64,000 bases of DNA from NCBI GenBank assembly GCA_027563935.2, contig CM050450.1, positions 14,119,957 to 14,183,956 of the forward strand, written 5' to 3'. The notes beneath the pieces were generated by a model, which did no database searches, was not told where the DNA came from, and saw only the letters and a list, made by a program, of their open reading frames with translations. Each line of letters starts with the position of its first letter. Positions within the stretch are counted from its first letter, which is position 1. Of the stretch, positions 44,620 through 56,613 are shown in pieces. Source of the stretch: Costus lasius (lineage: Eukaryota; Streptophyta; Magnoliopsida; Zingiberales; Costaceae). Made by a program: the position numbers and the translations under genes.

Positions 44620-46025
44620 TGATGACATGCAAATATATGATATTTTGTGACTTAATTCTATTATTATTTTGGAGTAAAATGCATGCTTTGTCTCATTTAT
44701 GCACTCAAATGCTTCATATTCTTCAGAGTCTTCACTTTTCCCTTGTTTTATGAAAATGTAGGTTTTTGGCCTCAAAAGTGATGAAATTTGGAGAATCTGA
44801 AGGTATGGGACGATTTCTCATGATAAGACGAAGCTACACACCAAATTTCAGCCCAATTGGAGCCTTCTACAAAGTGCACGGTCATGGGTGTGCATCCATG
44901 CATGGCCGTGCATCGTAAGTCATCAGAATCATCTCAACCGAGCCGTACACGGGCGTGCCCGTGCACCAATACACGGCCGTGCATCGTCCCGCACAGCTTT
45001 GACAGGCGCTCGGTATTTCGGCCATAACTTTCTATTCCTGGCTTAGAATTGAACGAAATTTTAGGGAGACTTTTCCAACTTGGATACGCATGTTTTGGGA
45101 CCAGAATCATCAGATTTGATTAAGCGGTTGTGGGGAACAAGTGCAAACGGCGACAACCTAGGGTTTTAGGCGATTTTCTAGGCGACAACTCTATTCCGGC
45201 TTGATTTCTTCGTCGTTCCGGCGTGGATCTTATGTTGTACCTTCTTCCATCAAAGATCTACCCTTTCCTTTGGTTTGATTTAATTATTGTGAGAGATTTG
45301 ATGTATTTAACGATGAATCTTGTAGCGTAGACTCTCTTTTCGGGGTTTAGGCGTAGCCCACTGTATGAATGTTGAATACTATGGTTTGATCTATATATTT
45401 CTTTACTTATCTATGTTCTTATTCATGTCTAGGATATTTTCATTCATGTTTATGTACTGGCCATATGTATGCATGCTCTAGATGCTGTGGGAAGGACTAA
45501 GAGGTGAACCATAATCATCGGAATCCCTTAGACTAGACTGGTGATTTCGTGTTGCGAGAGCACTCGAAATCACCCGAGGATCCCTAATCTTTCACAGATC
45601 CCATTGGATCTGACTTAACCCGATAAGCCACGAGAGTAGGAGACTTGGGTTAAGCCGGATACCGGACCGTGTCCTGAGAGGGAGCGCGTCTGTACCCGAG
45701 GAAGGATTACCTTGAGAACTTAGATAAAACTTAATTAGAATATCAAGCTTTAATATTTATGCATGCTTCAGTGTGGTGAAACCCAATACCCCGAATCTCT
45801 CTCATAGATCTAAAACCCCGATTGCTTTGCTCTCTGCACTGCTTGTTCTTAATCTGCTTTAGTTTAATTGCTTGCATTAGAATTTTAGACATTTCTCCCT
45901 TAATTGTTAACCTAGCTACGAGTTGACCGATCAGTTAGTACTTGACCCTAGTACCTGTGGGTTCGATCATATTATATTACACGATAGATCGTGCACTTGC
46001 GGTAGTAGCCGTTGAGGCCCTATCA
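44620..46025 (+). repeat. 5' LTR of element B
   Basis: 1406 bp. Palindromic patches GCACGGTCATGGGTGTGCATCC, CATGGCCGTGCATCG, ACGGGCGTGCCCGTGC at about 44878-44995. Ends with ATAGATCGTGCACTTGCGGT and GGCCCTATCA. Confidence 0.92.
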
Positions 46026-46031
46026 AGTTTT

Positions 46032-46049
46032 TGGCGCCATTGCCGGGGA
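46032..46049 (+). other. tRNA-Asp primer-binding site of element B
   Basis: TGGCGCCATTGCCGGGGA, one transition away from the element A site, 6 nt after the LTR. Confidence 0.85.
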
Positions 46050-46216
46050 CTAGGTTGCCAATATTAACACGATCAGAAAGTTTGTAGACTGGGTTTAGTT
46101 AGATTTTATTTTCTTTTTATTCGATTTGTTTACCTATTGTTTCTTTACTCTTTGTTTTTAGTTGTAGTTTTTCTTTGGTGCGGTGCTACTAATCTTTTCT
46201 GTCAAGGTACTTATTT

Positions 46217-47485
46217 ATGCCCAGGAATACTGCCAAAACAGGGGAACTTGTACCTAAAGACCTGGAGATAGAGCGTACTTTCCATCAAGTCAAAAGAAAT
46301 TTGAAAAGGCTGAAGCTTGAAGGACTATTTTCTGACAGTCAAACGATGGAAGTCAATCGCTCTTTGAAGGACTTTGCAGCACCCACCATCTCTGGTGTGC
46401 ACTCGAGCATATCGCGGCCTGCTATCGAAGCTAACAACTTCGAGATCAAGCCATCACTTGTACAGATGGTGCAACAGAATCAATTCAGTGGAGCAGCCAC
46501 TGACGATCCCAACCTTCATTTATCTATCTTTTTAAAATGCTGCGACACTTTAAAAATTAATGGTGCTCATCCTGATGCTATCAAACTGAGACTCTTCCCT
46601 TTTTCTCTCAGGGATCGAGCTAGGGGGTGGTTGCAGTATTTACCGCAGGCATCAATCATAACGTGGGAACAGTTATCGCAAGCTTTTCTGTCAAAGTATT
46701 TCCCACCGAGCAAGACCGCCCAGCACAGGAATCAGATAACCAACTTTGCCCAACGAGAAGGAGAGTCCCTGTATGAAGCATGGGACCGTTTCAAAGAACT
46801 ATTGAGGATGTGCCCGCACCATGGTCTACAAAAATGGGTGATCATACACACCTTCTATAGTGGATTGCTATACCAGACCAGACTTTTTGTAGATGCTGCT
46901 GCTGGTGGGGCACTGATGAACAAGAAATATGATGATGCGATGGAGTTGATAGAGGACATGGCCCTCAACCATTATCAGTGGTCAGGAGAGAGGAGCCAGC
47001 ACACTCGAAATTCAGGGAAGTTTGATGCTAATTCAATTGATTCTTTAATGGCAAAAGTAGACTCTCTTTCATCAAAGATAGATTCTATTAATGTCTCTGC
47101 TTTTAATTCTTTGACTTGTGATGTTTGTGGAGTGACAAGACATTCTGCTGATAGCTGCCACATCTTGAGCACTCCTTCTGAACAAGTCAACGCCATTGGA
47201 AATTTTAGGAATTAGAACGACCCTTACTCGAACACATACAACCCATGATGGAGAAATCATCCAAATTTCTCCTACAGGTTAAATCAAGGGCAAGTTCCTC
47301 CTGCTAATTTTTCTAATCAGAATTTCTCTTCCAATTTCAGGCCTCCTGGTATACAACATCCATCTGCCAACCAAAGACAACAAGATCCTCCACAGAAGTC
47401 CAGACTAAAATCGATGTTGGAAAATTTTATAGCAACTCAAATGAAGCACAATGACTCTGTGAGTGAGTAGATTCGCCAGCTGAAC
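46217..47485 (+). pseudogene. gag of element B
   Basis: The frame 46217-47215 starts MPRNTAKTGELVPKD. The capsid-like Retrotrans_gag domain has FEIKPSLVQMVQQNQFSG, LRLFPFSLRDRARGWLQYL, LSQAFLSKYFPPSKT and CPHHGLQKWVIIHTFYSG. It is followed by EDMALNHYQWSGER and an intact CCHC zinc knuckle, CDVCGVTRHSADSC. It ends at a TAG (47213-47215) where element C has CAG. The linker continues beyond (with TGA near 47247 and TAG at 47467-47469) to the protease region. All these stops can be explained by single transitions. Compared with C, the start region is longer and the capsid is uninterrupted. Packaging of element RNA is the family role; this copy could still make a truncated gag with its knuckle. 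Confidence 0.9.
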
Positions 47486-48345
47486 ATGAAGGTGGACCCT
47501 GTATCAACCCACCAAAAAATGATGGAGAGCCGAATCACAGAACTAGACCAACGAACTAGTTCATTATTAAGACACCCAGGAATGCTTCCAGCTCAACCAG
47601 AAGCAAATCCGAGAGATCCGTGCAATGCCGTCATGACGAGTGGCGTAAAGCAATTGGAGGAATCTGAAGCTGAACACGTGGGGGATGGAGAGGAAGAATC
47701 TGCAAGCCAGGAAGAGGGACCTCGTCATGAGAGTCTCGACACACCCCATGCTGAAAAGGTAATAGTGGCTGCTGAGAATTCTAAAGATTCCATACAAAAG
47801 CAGCTACCTCTCAAAGTTGAAGACCCTGGTAGTTTTGATATACCATGCAAGATTGGGAACACTGCATTTGATAGAGCACTTTTGGATTTAGGCTCTAGAG
47901 TTAGCATCATGTCGGTCATCACTTTTGAGAAGCTAAATTTGGGAACTCTCACATCAACATCTCAAGTACTACAGTTTGGAAATGGCTCTAGACTTCACCC
48001 GCTGAGGATCGCTAAGAATATACCACTGCAATTTAAAGGAATATTTATCCCGATAGACTTTGTAATTCTGGACATAGACGAAAACCCACTTTTCCCTCTT
48101 ATATTGGGCAAACAATTCCTTACCGCGATCAGAGCTATAATCGATGTCCCTCACAGAATGATGACTTTTCGCATTGATGGAAACAATATGTCATTTGATT
48201 TTCCTGCTACTGATGACCAATTCTGTTTTTCAGGTTCCAAGGAGAACAAAGAGGTGTTGAAGGAAAGTACTGCACAATCAAGAAGCAAGATGGATGTCTT
48301 CCCAAAGACCTTTCCTGAACATTTTGGAGATAGACTCGACGAACC
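47486..48345 (+). pseudogene. Protease region of element B with altered active site
   Basis: An open frame continues from the linker (LPAQPEANPRDPCNAV...SGVKQLEESE) to KVEDPGSFDIPCKIGN, then the active-site region LLDLGSRVSIMS. The family has DLGAS or DLGAG in C, D and A, so the residue after Gly is changed. LILGKQFLTAIRAIIDV is the second motif. The PPIPFPQRLAKAKL block, present in D, A and C between linker and protease, is missing here. The frame then passes directly into ORF3 sequence at about 48346, which shows that a deletion removed the remainder of protease and all of RT-RNase H-integrase. Probably inactive as a protease. Confidence 0.8.
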
Positions 48346-49063
48346 GATTGACACCAGGACAGCCAGAGCCACCTGCCTGAGGAACCCTGTGGTGAAATAT
48401 GTGCACCGTGTCCTGGCACATACTATTTTTGGCTGAGGGGAGTCTGATGGTCTTGTCCGAGCATCTGAGCTTCAGTTTCTTTGGGCTATGCTGCATGGGG
48501 TCCGCCTCAACACTGCTTTTCACTTTGCCCGACAACTCCAGAAGGTATCAATGGCACCGAAGGGTGCAATAGCTCTCGGGGGACTTCTTACTCCACTTGC
48601 TTATGCAGTAGGGATTCATCCTTACCAGATGGAGCAAGCCCGGGGCAATTGCCGACTTGACCTTGACTCTTGCATTTTGATGTGAATGATAGTGAAGGAA
48701 GGTGAACTTTACAGGTTGATCTTCCCCGGGAGCGATGTGAAGTTACCACTGCCGAATCCTGCACGTACTACTATTCGAGAGCAGCGGAACTGGAGAGTGG
48801 AAGTAATTGAAGATGAGGATGTGCCTCTTGCAACTGAACCACCACAACCTGCTCAGCAGCGCCCTTCTACCCAGCTCGACCGCATAGAGACTATGATCCG
48901 CTTCGTCCGCGACGCCCAGCAAGAGACTCACCTATCCATTGATGAAGGAAATGATCGGATCCGCCAACTTGAGACAGAAGTGGAGTGCCAAGGACAAACA
49001 CAGTCCTCCATTTTAGAGTCTGTCCACGAGCTTCAGGTGAGACTCCATCGGCGCTGGGAATGA
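48346..49063 (+). pseudogene. C-terminal half of ORF3 fused behind protease (element B)
   Basis: Continues in the protease frame with TARATCLRNPVVKYVHRVLAHTIFG, homologous to ORF3 of element A from NPVLRYVQRVLAHTIFGRGESDG, then a TGA at 48434. After it come AMLHGVRLNTAFHFARQLQ, KGAIALGGLLTPLAYAVGIHP and a stop at 48683-48685. The part 48686-49063 holds KLPLPNPARTTIREQRNW, followed by a helical, coiled-coil-like C-terminus ending HRRWE. The basic N-terminal region known from A and D is absent because of the deletion. The acidic tail seen in A and D is also missing. Confidence 0.8.
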
Positions 49064-50097
49064 GCATCTTTGGTTTCACCCGTCACTTGGTCAGCTTTCT
49101 ATTTTTCCAGTAGTTTTCTTTATTGTAGTTGTTTATTTTCTTTAGTCAACTCTTGGTAGTTTTAAGTTTGTCGCTTCTATTTCTTGCATGCTTTGTTAGT
49201 TAGTGGTTTCAACATCTTTAGTGTCTTGCCCAACCCCTACTTTTCTTTATGCTATTTGCTTTGTCCTAAGTTATTGCATTGTTCTATGAGTATTTGATTG
49301 ATTGGGATGGGAATCTTGACTTTTCTTTGTTAACGGTCTATAATGGTTTTGGGTTGCATATATGATTATTTGGTTTAATGTAGTTGAATGATGTAATTAA
49401 CACAATTCATTATCCGTATGATCTTGAAGAGTGAGCTTGTTATTTTACCTGACCCTTGATATGCATCTCATGTGTAATGATTGATTGCCTCTTGCTTCAT
49501 AACCCTACTTTACTTGTGCACTTTGTCATGGGAATCAAAAATAATAATAGTGGTACCGAAGTGTTCTTGTACATTGCACATTGTACTTCCACTTGGCACT
49601 ATTCATAGCATCTCAATGGAAAAAGGGTTGGTGGTACCTAAGTTCACTACCCATCATACTTGGCACTAACCCCATAGTTCTAGATAATAACAATGAAACC
49701 TAAGTGGTACCGAAGCAAAGCTTGGCACTTAGCATTGTTCTTGTTCTAAAAAAAAAAGGCACCACATAGGGACTATGTGGTACTGATGCTATTTTTTCCA
49801 TGACTAATTGCACAATTATATGCCTTTTTGGATGCTTGATCAATTATATCATCTGTGTGAGATGTAGTGTAGAGGTGTTTTTGGTAATGTAACTTGGCAC
49901 GCTCTAATAGATTTTATTCATGATAATTGGTTTAATTTGCTTTCCATACTGCATTATAACCTGAAGACTCGTTGTGATTAACCCATAACATCATTAGACC
50001 TACTTAAGCTATTTGAGATTCCATATTCCATGTCATCATTGTATTCTAGACAATTCAATTGCTTGAGGACAAGCAAAACTTTAAGTCCGATGTATTT
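49064..50097 (+). other. 3' untranslated region of element B
   Basis: No gene. 49550-49790 has repeated GGTACCGAAG / TTGGCAC motifs. The pre-LTR hairpin TTGCTTGAGGACAAGCAA is at 50059-50076, 21 nt before the 3' LTR. The post-ORF3 stem-loop of the other elements is not seen. Confidence 0.75.
50059..50076 (+). promoter_or_regulatory. Pre-LTR stem-loop (element B)
   Basis: Perfect 7-bp stem with AGGA loop, 21 nt before the 3' LTR. Confidence 0.75.
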
Positions 50098-51512
50098 TGA
50101 TGACATGCAAATATATGATATTTCGTGACTTAATTCTATTATTATTTTGGAGTAAAATGCATGCTTTGTCTCATTTATGCACTCAAATGCTTCATATTCT
50201 TCAGAGTCTTCACTTTTCTCATGTTTTATGAAAATGTAGATTTTTGGCCTCAAAAGTGATGGAATTTAGAGAATCTGAAGGTATGAGACGATTTCTCATG
50301 ATGAGACGAAACACACACCAAATTTCAGCCCAATTGGAGCCTTCTACAGAGTGCACGGTCATGGGTGTGTATCCATGCACGGCCGTGCATCGTAAGTCAT
50401 CAAAATCATCTCAACCGAGCCGTGCACGAGCGTGCCCGTGCACCGATACATGGCCGTGCATCATCCCATGCAGCTTTGATAGGTGCTCGATATTTCGGCT
50501 ATAACTTTCTATTCCTAGCTCAGAATTGAACGAAATTTTAGGGAGACCTTCCCAACTTGAATACGCACGTTTTGGAACCAGAATCATTAGATTTGATCAA
50601 GCGGTTGCGGAGAACGAGGGAAAACGGCGACAACCTAGGGTTTTGGGTGATTTTCTGGGCGACAACTCTGTTCCGGCTTGATTTCTTTGTCGTTCCGGCG
50701 TGGATCTTCGTTCTAGACCTTATTCCATCAAAGATCTACCCTTCCCTTTGTTTTGATTTAATTATTGTGAGAGATTTGATGTATTTAACGATGAATCTTG
50801 TAGTGTAGACTCTCTTTTTGGGGTTTGGGCGTAGCCCACTGTATGAATGTTGAATACTATGGTTTGATCTATATATTTCTTTACTTATCTATGTTATTAT
50901 TCATGTCTAGGATGTTTTCATTCATGTTTATGTATTGGCCATATGTATGCATGCCCTAGATGCTGTGGGAAGGACTGAGAGGTGAACCACAGTCATCAGA
51001 ATCCCTTAAACTAGACTGGTGATTTCGTGTTGCGAGAGCACTCGAAATCACCCGAGGATCCCTAATCATTCACAGATCCCATTGGATCTGACTTAACGCG
51101 ATAAGCCACGAGAGTAGGAGACTTGGGTTAAGCCGGATACCGGACCGTGTCCTGAGAGGGAGCGCGTCTGTACCCTCTGTACCCGAGGAAGGATTACCTT
51201 AAGAACTTAGATAAAAATTAATTAGAATATCAAGCTTTAATATTTATGCATGCTTCAGTGTGGTGAAACCCAATACCCCGAATCTCTCTCATAGATCTAA
51301 AACCCCGATTGCTTTGCTCTCTGCACTGCTTGTTCTTAATCTGCTTTAGTTTAATTGTTTGCATTAGGATTTTAGACATTTTCCCCTTAATTGTTAACCT
51401 AGCTACAAGTTGACCGATCAGTTAGTACTTGACCCTAGTCCCTGTGGGTTCGATCTTATTATATTATGCGATAGACCGTGCACTTGCGGTAGCAGCCGTT
51501 GAGGCCCTATCA
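50098..51512 (+). repeat. 3' LTR of element B
   Basis: 1415 bp, near-identical to 44620-46025. Palindromic patches at about 50356-50470. Followed by GTATT (51513-51517). Confidence 0.92.
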
Positions 51513-52466
51513 GTATTATATGAAGAACTTGAAGCCCAGGTTCAATAAGATCTAAATTTCTGAATTTTGGGTTACTTGATTATACATATGTGTACCTTGC
51601 ATAAATGGTCTTCTATTTGAATTCTTTTAATACATATGTCTCTTTCATTTGGAAATAATTATATCATCACTTGTCTCTTGTATGAACTTTATGATTCACC
51701 TCTTTGAGGGTTTGAGACATATATCAATGAACCCATTTCGCAAGGAAGGAAAGTATGTTTCATTTTGTTAGTATTGGATGCTTGCTAGTGGGAATAACTT
51801 TATGAGCCCGAAAGGGAAAAGCCTATCAGCCCAGAAATGGGAAAAGAGAGATAGTTGTGGAACAAAGTGCCACATTAGAAATAATGGGGGCCACCTCTTG
51901 AATCCCACTATCTCATTTGAGGAGCAATGACAGCTCCAGCCGGCATATGTATGATTTTCACCCTGACAAGGGTGGATTATGCTTCTAGACATGGAAGGTT
52001 TATGTGTAATTCTCCACTATGCCATTTGTATGATATGTCTCTTTGGTTTGATTTTTCTTTATGTTCCTCATGCTTATGATTTCACTATCCTGTTGCTATT
52101 TGATTTTCCTTATGGACCCATTTGGATATCTAATGCTTCTCATGATATGTTATTGATGCAATTTTCCCATGACTTCTTGCACAATTATCTCCTTTTTGAA
52201 TGCTTGATCAATTATATTACTTGCGTGAGATGCATTGTAAAGTTTTCCTTTGATAACGTAACTTTGCATGTTCTAATAGATTGTATTCATGATAATTGGT
52301 TTATTTTGCTTTCCATACTGCATTACAACCTGAAGACTTGTTGTGATAAACCTACAACCTAAATAGACCACTTTAAGCTAATTGAGATTCCCTATTTCAT
52401 GTCATCATTGTGTTCTAGACAATTCAATTGCTTGAGGATAAGCAAAATTTTAAGTCCGATGTATTT
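51513..52466 (+). other. 3' internal region of element C
   Basis: At least 52150-52466 is homologous to the 3' untranslated end of element B (49800-50097), including TTGCTTGAGGATAAGCAA at 52428-52445, 21 nt before the C LTR. The part 51518-52150 has no similarity that I can name and no gene. A 127-residue frame at 51979-52362 is not supported. Confidence 0.6.
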
Positions 52467-53939
52467 TGATGACATGCAAATATATGATATATCGTGGCTT
52501 AATTTTATCATTATTTCGGAGCAAATTGCATGTTTCATCTCATTTATTTACTTAAATGCTTCATATTCTTCAGAGCCTTCACTTTTCCTTGGTTTTATTG
52601 AAATTTAGGTATTTTGCCTCAAAATCGGTGGAATTTGGGAGATTTGAAGAGATGGGACAATTCCTCATGATGAGACGACGCTACACGCAAAATTTCAGCT
52701 CAATCGGAGTTCACTGCGCTCTTCACGGTCATGGGTGTGTATCCAAGCACGGCCGCGCATGAGCTGACCTTCCCAGACTTTGACGAGACGTTCACGGTCA
52801 CACCCGTGCATCCATGCATGGCCATGAAGAGTAAGTTTTCCAGTCACCGAGCCATGCACGAGCATGCCCGTGCATCGATACAGGGTCGTGTATCGTCCCA
52901 CGCAGTTTCGATAGGTGTCCGGTTTTTCGCCCATAACTTTCTATTTTGGAAGCAGATTTCACTGAAATTTGGAGGAGACCTTCATAATTGGGATACGCCC
53001 ATTTTGGGACCAAAATCATCAGATTTGATCAAGCAGTTGAGGAGAACGAAGCAAAGGGGTGACAACCTAGGGTTTTGGGGTTATTTTCTGGGCGATAACA
53101 CTGTTCCGGCATGATTTCTCCACTGTTCCGACTTGGATCATCGTGTTGGACCTTCTTCTATCAATGATCTACCCTTCCCTTTGGTTTGATTTCATTTTCA
53201 TGAGAGATTTGATGTATTTCACGATGAACACGATAGCTTAACTCTATTTTCGGGGTTTTGGGTGTAGCCCATTGTAAGATGTTGAATATTATGACTTGAT
53301 CTATATATTTCTCTTATTTATCTTTGTTCTTATTCATGTCTAGGAAGTTTTCATTCATGTTTATATACTGGCCATATGTATGCATGCGTTAGATGTTGTG
53401 GGATAGACTGAGAGGTGAACTACAATCATCAGAATCCCTTAGACTGGACTGGTGATTTCGTTTGGCTAGAGCACTCGAAATCACCCGAGGAACCCTAATC
53501 CTTCACAGAACCCATTGGGTCCTCTTAACCCGGTAAGCCACGAGAGTAGGAGACTTGGGTTAAGTTAGATACCAGATCGTGTCCTGAGAGGGAGCGTGTC
53601 TGTACCCTAGGGAGGATTGCCTTGCGAACATAGGTAAAACCATAGTTAAAATATCAAGCCTTAATATTTCTTCATACTTCAGTGTGGTGAAACCCGATAC
53701 CCCGAATATCTCTCATAAGTTTAAAACCCCGATTGTTGTGCTCTCTATTCTACTTGCCTTTTTACCTGTTTTAGCTCAATCACTTGTACTAGGATTTTAG
53801 ACATTTCTCCCTTAATCATTAATCTAGCTATTGGTTATCTGATCAGTTAGTACTTGACCCCTAGTCCTCGTGGGATTGATACTTATTATATTACGCGATA
53901 GACCGTGCACTTGCGGTAGCAGCCGTTTAGGCCCTATCA
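52467..53939 (+). repeat. LTR of element C
   Basis: 1473 bp, same family as the LTRs of B but clearly more diverged. Palindromic patches at about 52725-52900 (CACGGTCATGGGTGTG, CACGGTCACACCCGTGC). It has internal element sequence on both sides: a 3' end on the left and a primer site plus gag on the right. Confidence 0.85.
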
Positions 53940-53945
53940 AGTTTT

Positions 53946-53963
53946 TGGCGCCATTGCCGGGGA
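53946..53963 (+). other. tRNA-Asp primer-binding site of element C
   Basis: TGGCGCCATTGCCGGGGA, identical to that of B. Confidence 0.85.
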
Positions 53964-54132
53964 AAAGGTTGTCAATATTAACACAATCAAGACATTGGTA
54001 GACTAGGTTTAGTTAGATTTTCTTTTTGTTTTTATTTTATTTATTTATTTTTTAGTTACTTTTAGCTATTTTTTTTAGTAGTAGTTTTTATTGGTGTGGT
54101 TGTTGCTAATCTTTTTCTGTCGAGGTACTTGT

Positions 54133-55940
54133 TTATGCCCAGGAACACTCTTCGAACAGAGAAACTTGTACCTGTCGACCCGGAGATAGAGCGTACCTTT
54201 CGTTTGGTTTGAAGGAATCTAAAAAGGTGAAAGCTTGAAGGATAATTTTTTTTGACAACCGAACAATGGAAGCCAACTGCTCTCTGAAGGACTTTGCAGC
54301 ACCCTCTATCTCTGGTGTGCACTCGAGCATATCGCGACCGGCTATCGAAGCTAACAACTTCAAGATCAAGCTGTCCCTTATACAGATGGTGCAACAGAAT
54401 CAATTCAGTGGAGTAGCCACTAACGATCCTAACCTTCACTTGTCTATTTTTTTAGAATGCTGCGACACTCTGAAAATTAATGGTGCTCCCCCTGATGCAA
54501 TAAAACTTAGACTTTTCTCTTTCGCTCTCAGGGACCGAGTCAGGGCATGGTTGTAGTCTTTACCATAGGGCTCTATCACAACGTGGGAACAACTATCTCA
54601 GGCCTTTTTATCAAAATATTTCCCACCGAGCAAAACGGCCCAGCTCAGGAATCAAATCATCAACTTTGCTCAGCGAGATGGAGAGTCCCTATATGAAGCA
54701 TGAGACCGGTTCAAGAAATTACTAAGGATGTGCCCGCACCATGGTCTACAGAAATGGGTGATTATACATGCTTTTTATAGTGGATTATTGTATCAGACTA
54801 GACTCTCTGTAGATGTTGCTGCTGGTGGGGCACTAATGAACAAGAATATTGATGATGCTATGAAGTTGATTGAGGACATGGCACTCAATCATTACCAATG
54901 GTCAGGAGAAGGAAGCCAACATGTAAGAGGCTCAGGTAAGTATGATTTGGATATGTTGAATTCACTAGTGGCTAAGGTAGATTTATTTTCACATAAACTT
55001 GATTCTATGAATGTATCTACCTCTAACTCTGTCACTTGTGAAGTTTGTGGAGTAACAGGTCATTCTGCTAATGATTGCTATATCTTGAACACTCATTCAG
55101 ATCGGTTTAATGCTATTGGAAATTACAGGGACCAGAACGACCCAAACTCGAGTGCATATAATTCGGGATGGAGGAATAACCCGAATTTCTCCTACAGCCT
55201 TAACCAAGGCCAAGTCCCTCATGAAAATTTTTCTAATCCAAACTCTTTTTCTACTTTCAGGCCTTCTCCCGGAATACAACACCCATTCGTCAATCAAAGA
55301 GAGCCAGAACCACCCAACGGGTCGAAGCTAGAGTTGATGTTGGAAAAACTACTTACTATGCAGATTAAGCAACAAGATGACACCCATGAGTTTATGCGCC
55401 GGGTGGACCTAAAAATAGAATCCATGTCCACATATTCTAAGGACCTTGATGATCGACTTACTCAACTTACTCAACGGGTTGATGCGTCCACAAAAGCTCA
55501 AGATAAAGTCAACCTCATTGAGCACTATAATGCGATCACAACGAGAAGTGGAATCCAATTAGAAGACCCCAAAATGCGCAAACCTAAGGAAAGAATAGTG
55601 CAAGCTTCACCTGAAGAACTTCCACCAGAAAAGAACTCACCAGTCGATCCAGAGCCAGAAACAGTAAAACTCCAATGCACCAAAGGAGCGTGTCTATATT
55701 CCACCTCCGCCATACAAACCGTCCATCCCTTTTCCTCACCGTCTAGCTAAGGCTAAATTAGATCGGCAGTTTGAAAAATTTTTGGAGGTATTGAAGAAGC
55801 TCCACCTCAATATTCCTTTCACAGAGGCACTTTCATAGATGCCCACATATGCCAAGTTCCTTAAGGACATTCTGACCAACAAAAGGAAAATAGAGGAACA
55901 TGAAATGGTGGCATTGACAGGAGAATATACTGCAATCATT
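54133..55940 (+). pseudogene. gag and linker of element C
   Basis: Starts MPRNTLRTEKLVPVD, but a stop appears soon after (near 54210). The capsid part (54266-54556) contains FKIKLSLIQMVQQNQFSG and LRLFSFALRDRVRAWL, ends at a TAG, and resumes at 54728 as MCPHHGLQKWVIIHAFYSG. The zinc knuckle CEVCGVTGHSANDC is intact. The linker is Asn/Ser/Pro-rich, then AITTRSGIQLEDPKMRKP. A frame change near 55720 leads to the conserved PSIPFPHRLAKAKLD-type block and an in-frame stop around 55838. Several stops and shifts make it non-functional. Confidence 0.85.
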
Positions 55941-56562
55941 TAGAATCAGTTGCCTCCTAAACTTGAAGATCCTGGTAGTTTTTCCATCTCATGCAGAATC
56001 GGCAACATCTCATTTGAAAGAGCACTCTTGGACTTAGGGGCCGGCGTCAGTGTCATGCCGCTCTCTATCTTTAAGAGGTTGGACTTGGGGGATCTGAAAC
56101 CAATGTCTAAAGTTCTTCAGCTTGCTAACAGTTCCACACATCATCCAGTGGGAATTGTGGAGGATGTGCCCATTAAAGTCGGGGAATTCTTCATTCCATT
56201 GCACTTCATGGTTTTAGATATGACAGAGAATTCCAGACTTCCTCTTATACTGGGCAGGCCATTCCTCGCTACAGTCGGAGCTGTAATAGATGTCAAACAT
56301 GGAAAGCTGTCATTGAACATTGGTGAGAACATCCTGAAATTTAACCTTTCTGTTGATAATGAGAAATCGTCTTTTTCAGGTTCCTGTTGCAGTGTTGAGG
56401 TAGTGGAAGAGAGTGCTAAATCACCAACAGGCAAGAACAAATGTTTACAAGGAGAGCTTGACGACTTGGCCGGTTCAAATGAAGACAAGGTGTTGGCTTA
56501 TATGACATTGATAGATGATGGTCCGAGAGTTGACCCTATCAGTTATATGACATTGATAGATG
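55941..56562 (+). pseudogene. Protease region of element C, truncated by deletion
   Basis: The open frame from 55950 reads PPKLEDPGSFSISCRIGN, active site LLDLGAGVSVMPLSIFKRLDLGDL, LANSSTHHPVGIVEDVPIKVGEFFIPLHF, then LPLILGRPFLATVGAVIDV. The active-site DLGAG is closest to the plant Gypsy consensus among the window copies. After DKVLAYMTLIDD the sequence joins, via a duplicated TATGACATTGATAGATG stretch (about 56500-56517 and 56545-56562), to the last 51 bp of an LTR. RT, RNase H, integrase and ORF3 are gone. Confidence 0.85.
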
Positions 56563-56613
56563 TATTATGCGATAGACCGTGCACTTGCGGTAGCAGCCAT
56601 TTAGGCCCTATCA
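56563..56613 (+). repeat. Remnant of 3' LTR of element C
   Basis: ATGCGATAGACCGTGCACTT through TTTAGGCCCTATCA matches the last 51 bp of LTR C (with TTTAGG, as in C but not B). Confidence 0.85.

Larger units (their letters stand above)
44620..51512 (+). mobile_element. Element B: non-autonomous Athila-like retrotransposon
   Basis: 6.9 kb with LTRs 44620-46025 and 50098-51512, tRNA-Asp primer site, and perfect GTATT duplications (44615-44619 and 51513-51517). Only 4.07 kb of internal sequence: gag, part of protease, half of ORF3. RT, RNase H and integrase are absent. LTRs begin TGATGACATGC and end GGCCCTATCA. The right LTR has an extra CTCTGTACCC duplication near 51165-51180. Confidence 0.93.

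Noticed and set aside
48346..49063. Interpretation of the B fusion as a new gag-protease-envelope polyprotein
   Set aside because: Stops at 48434 and 48683 interrupt it and the ORF3 half lacks its conserved start; a deletion junction is the simpler reading.
51979..52362. A 127-codon Ile/Leu/Phe-rich frame
   Set aside because: Lies in the 3' untranslated region of element C; hydrophobic composition follows from T-rich DNA.
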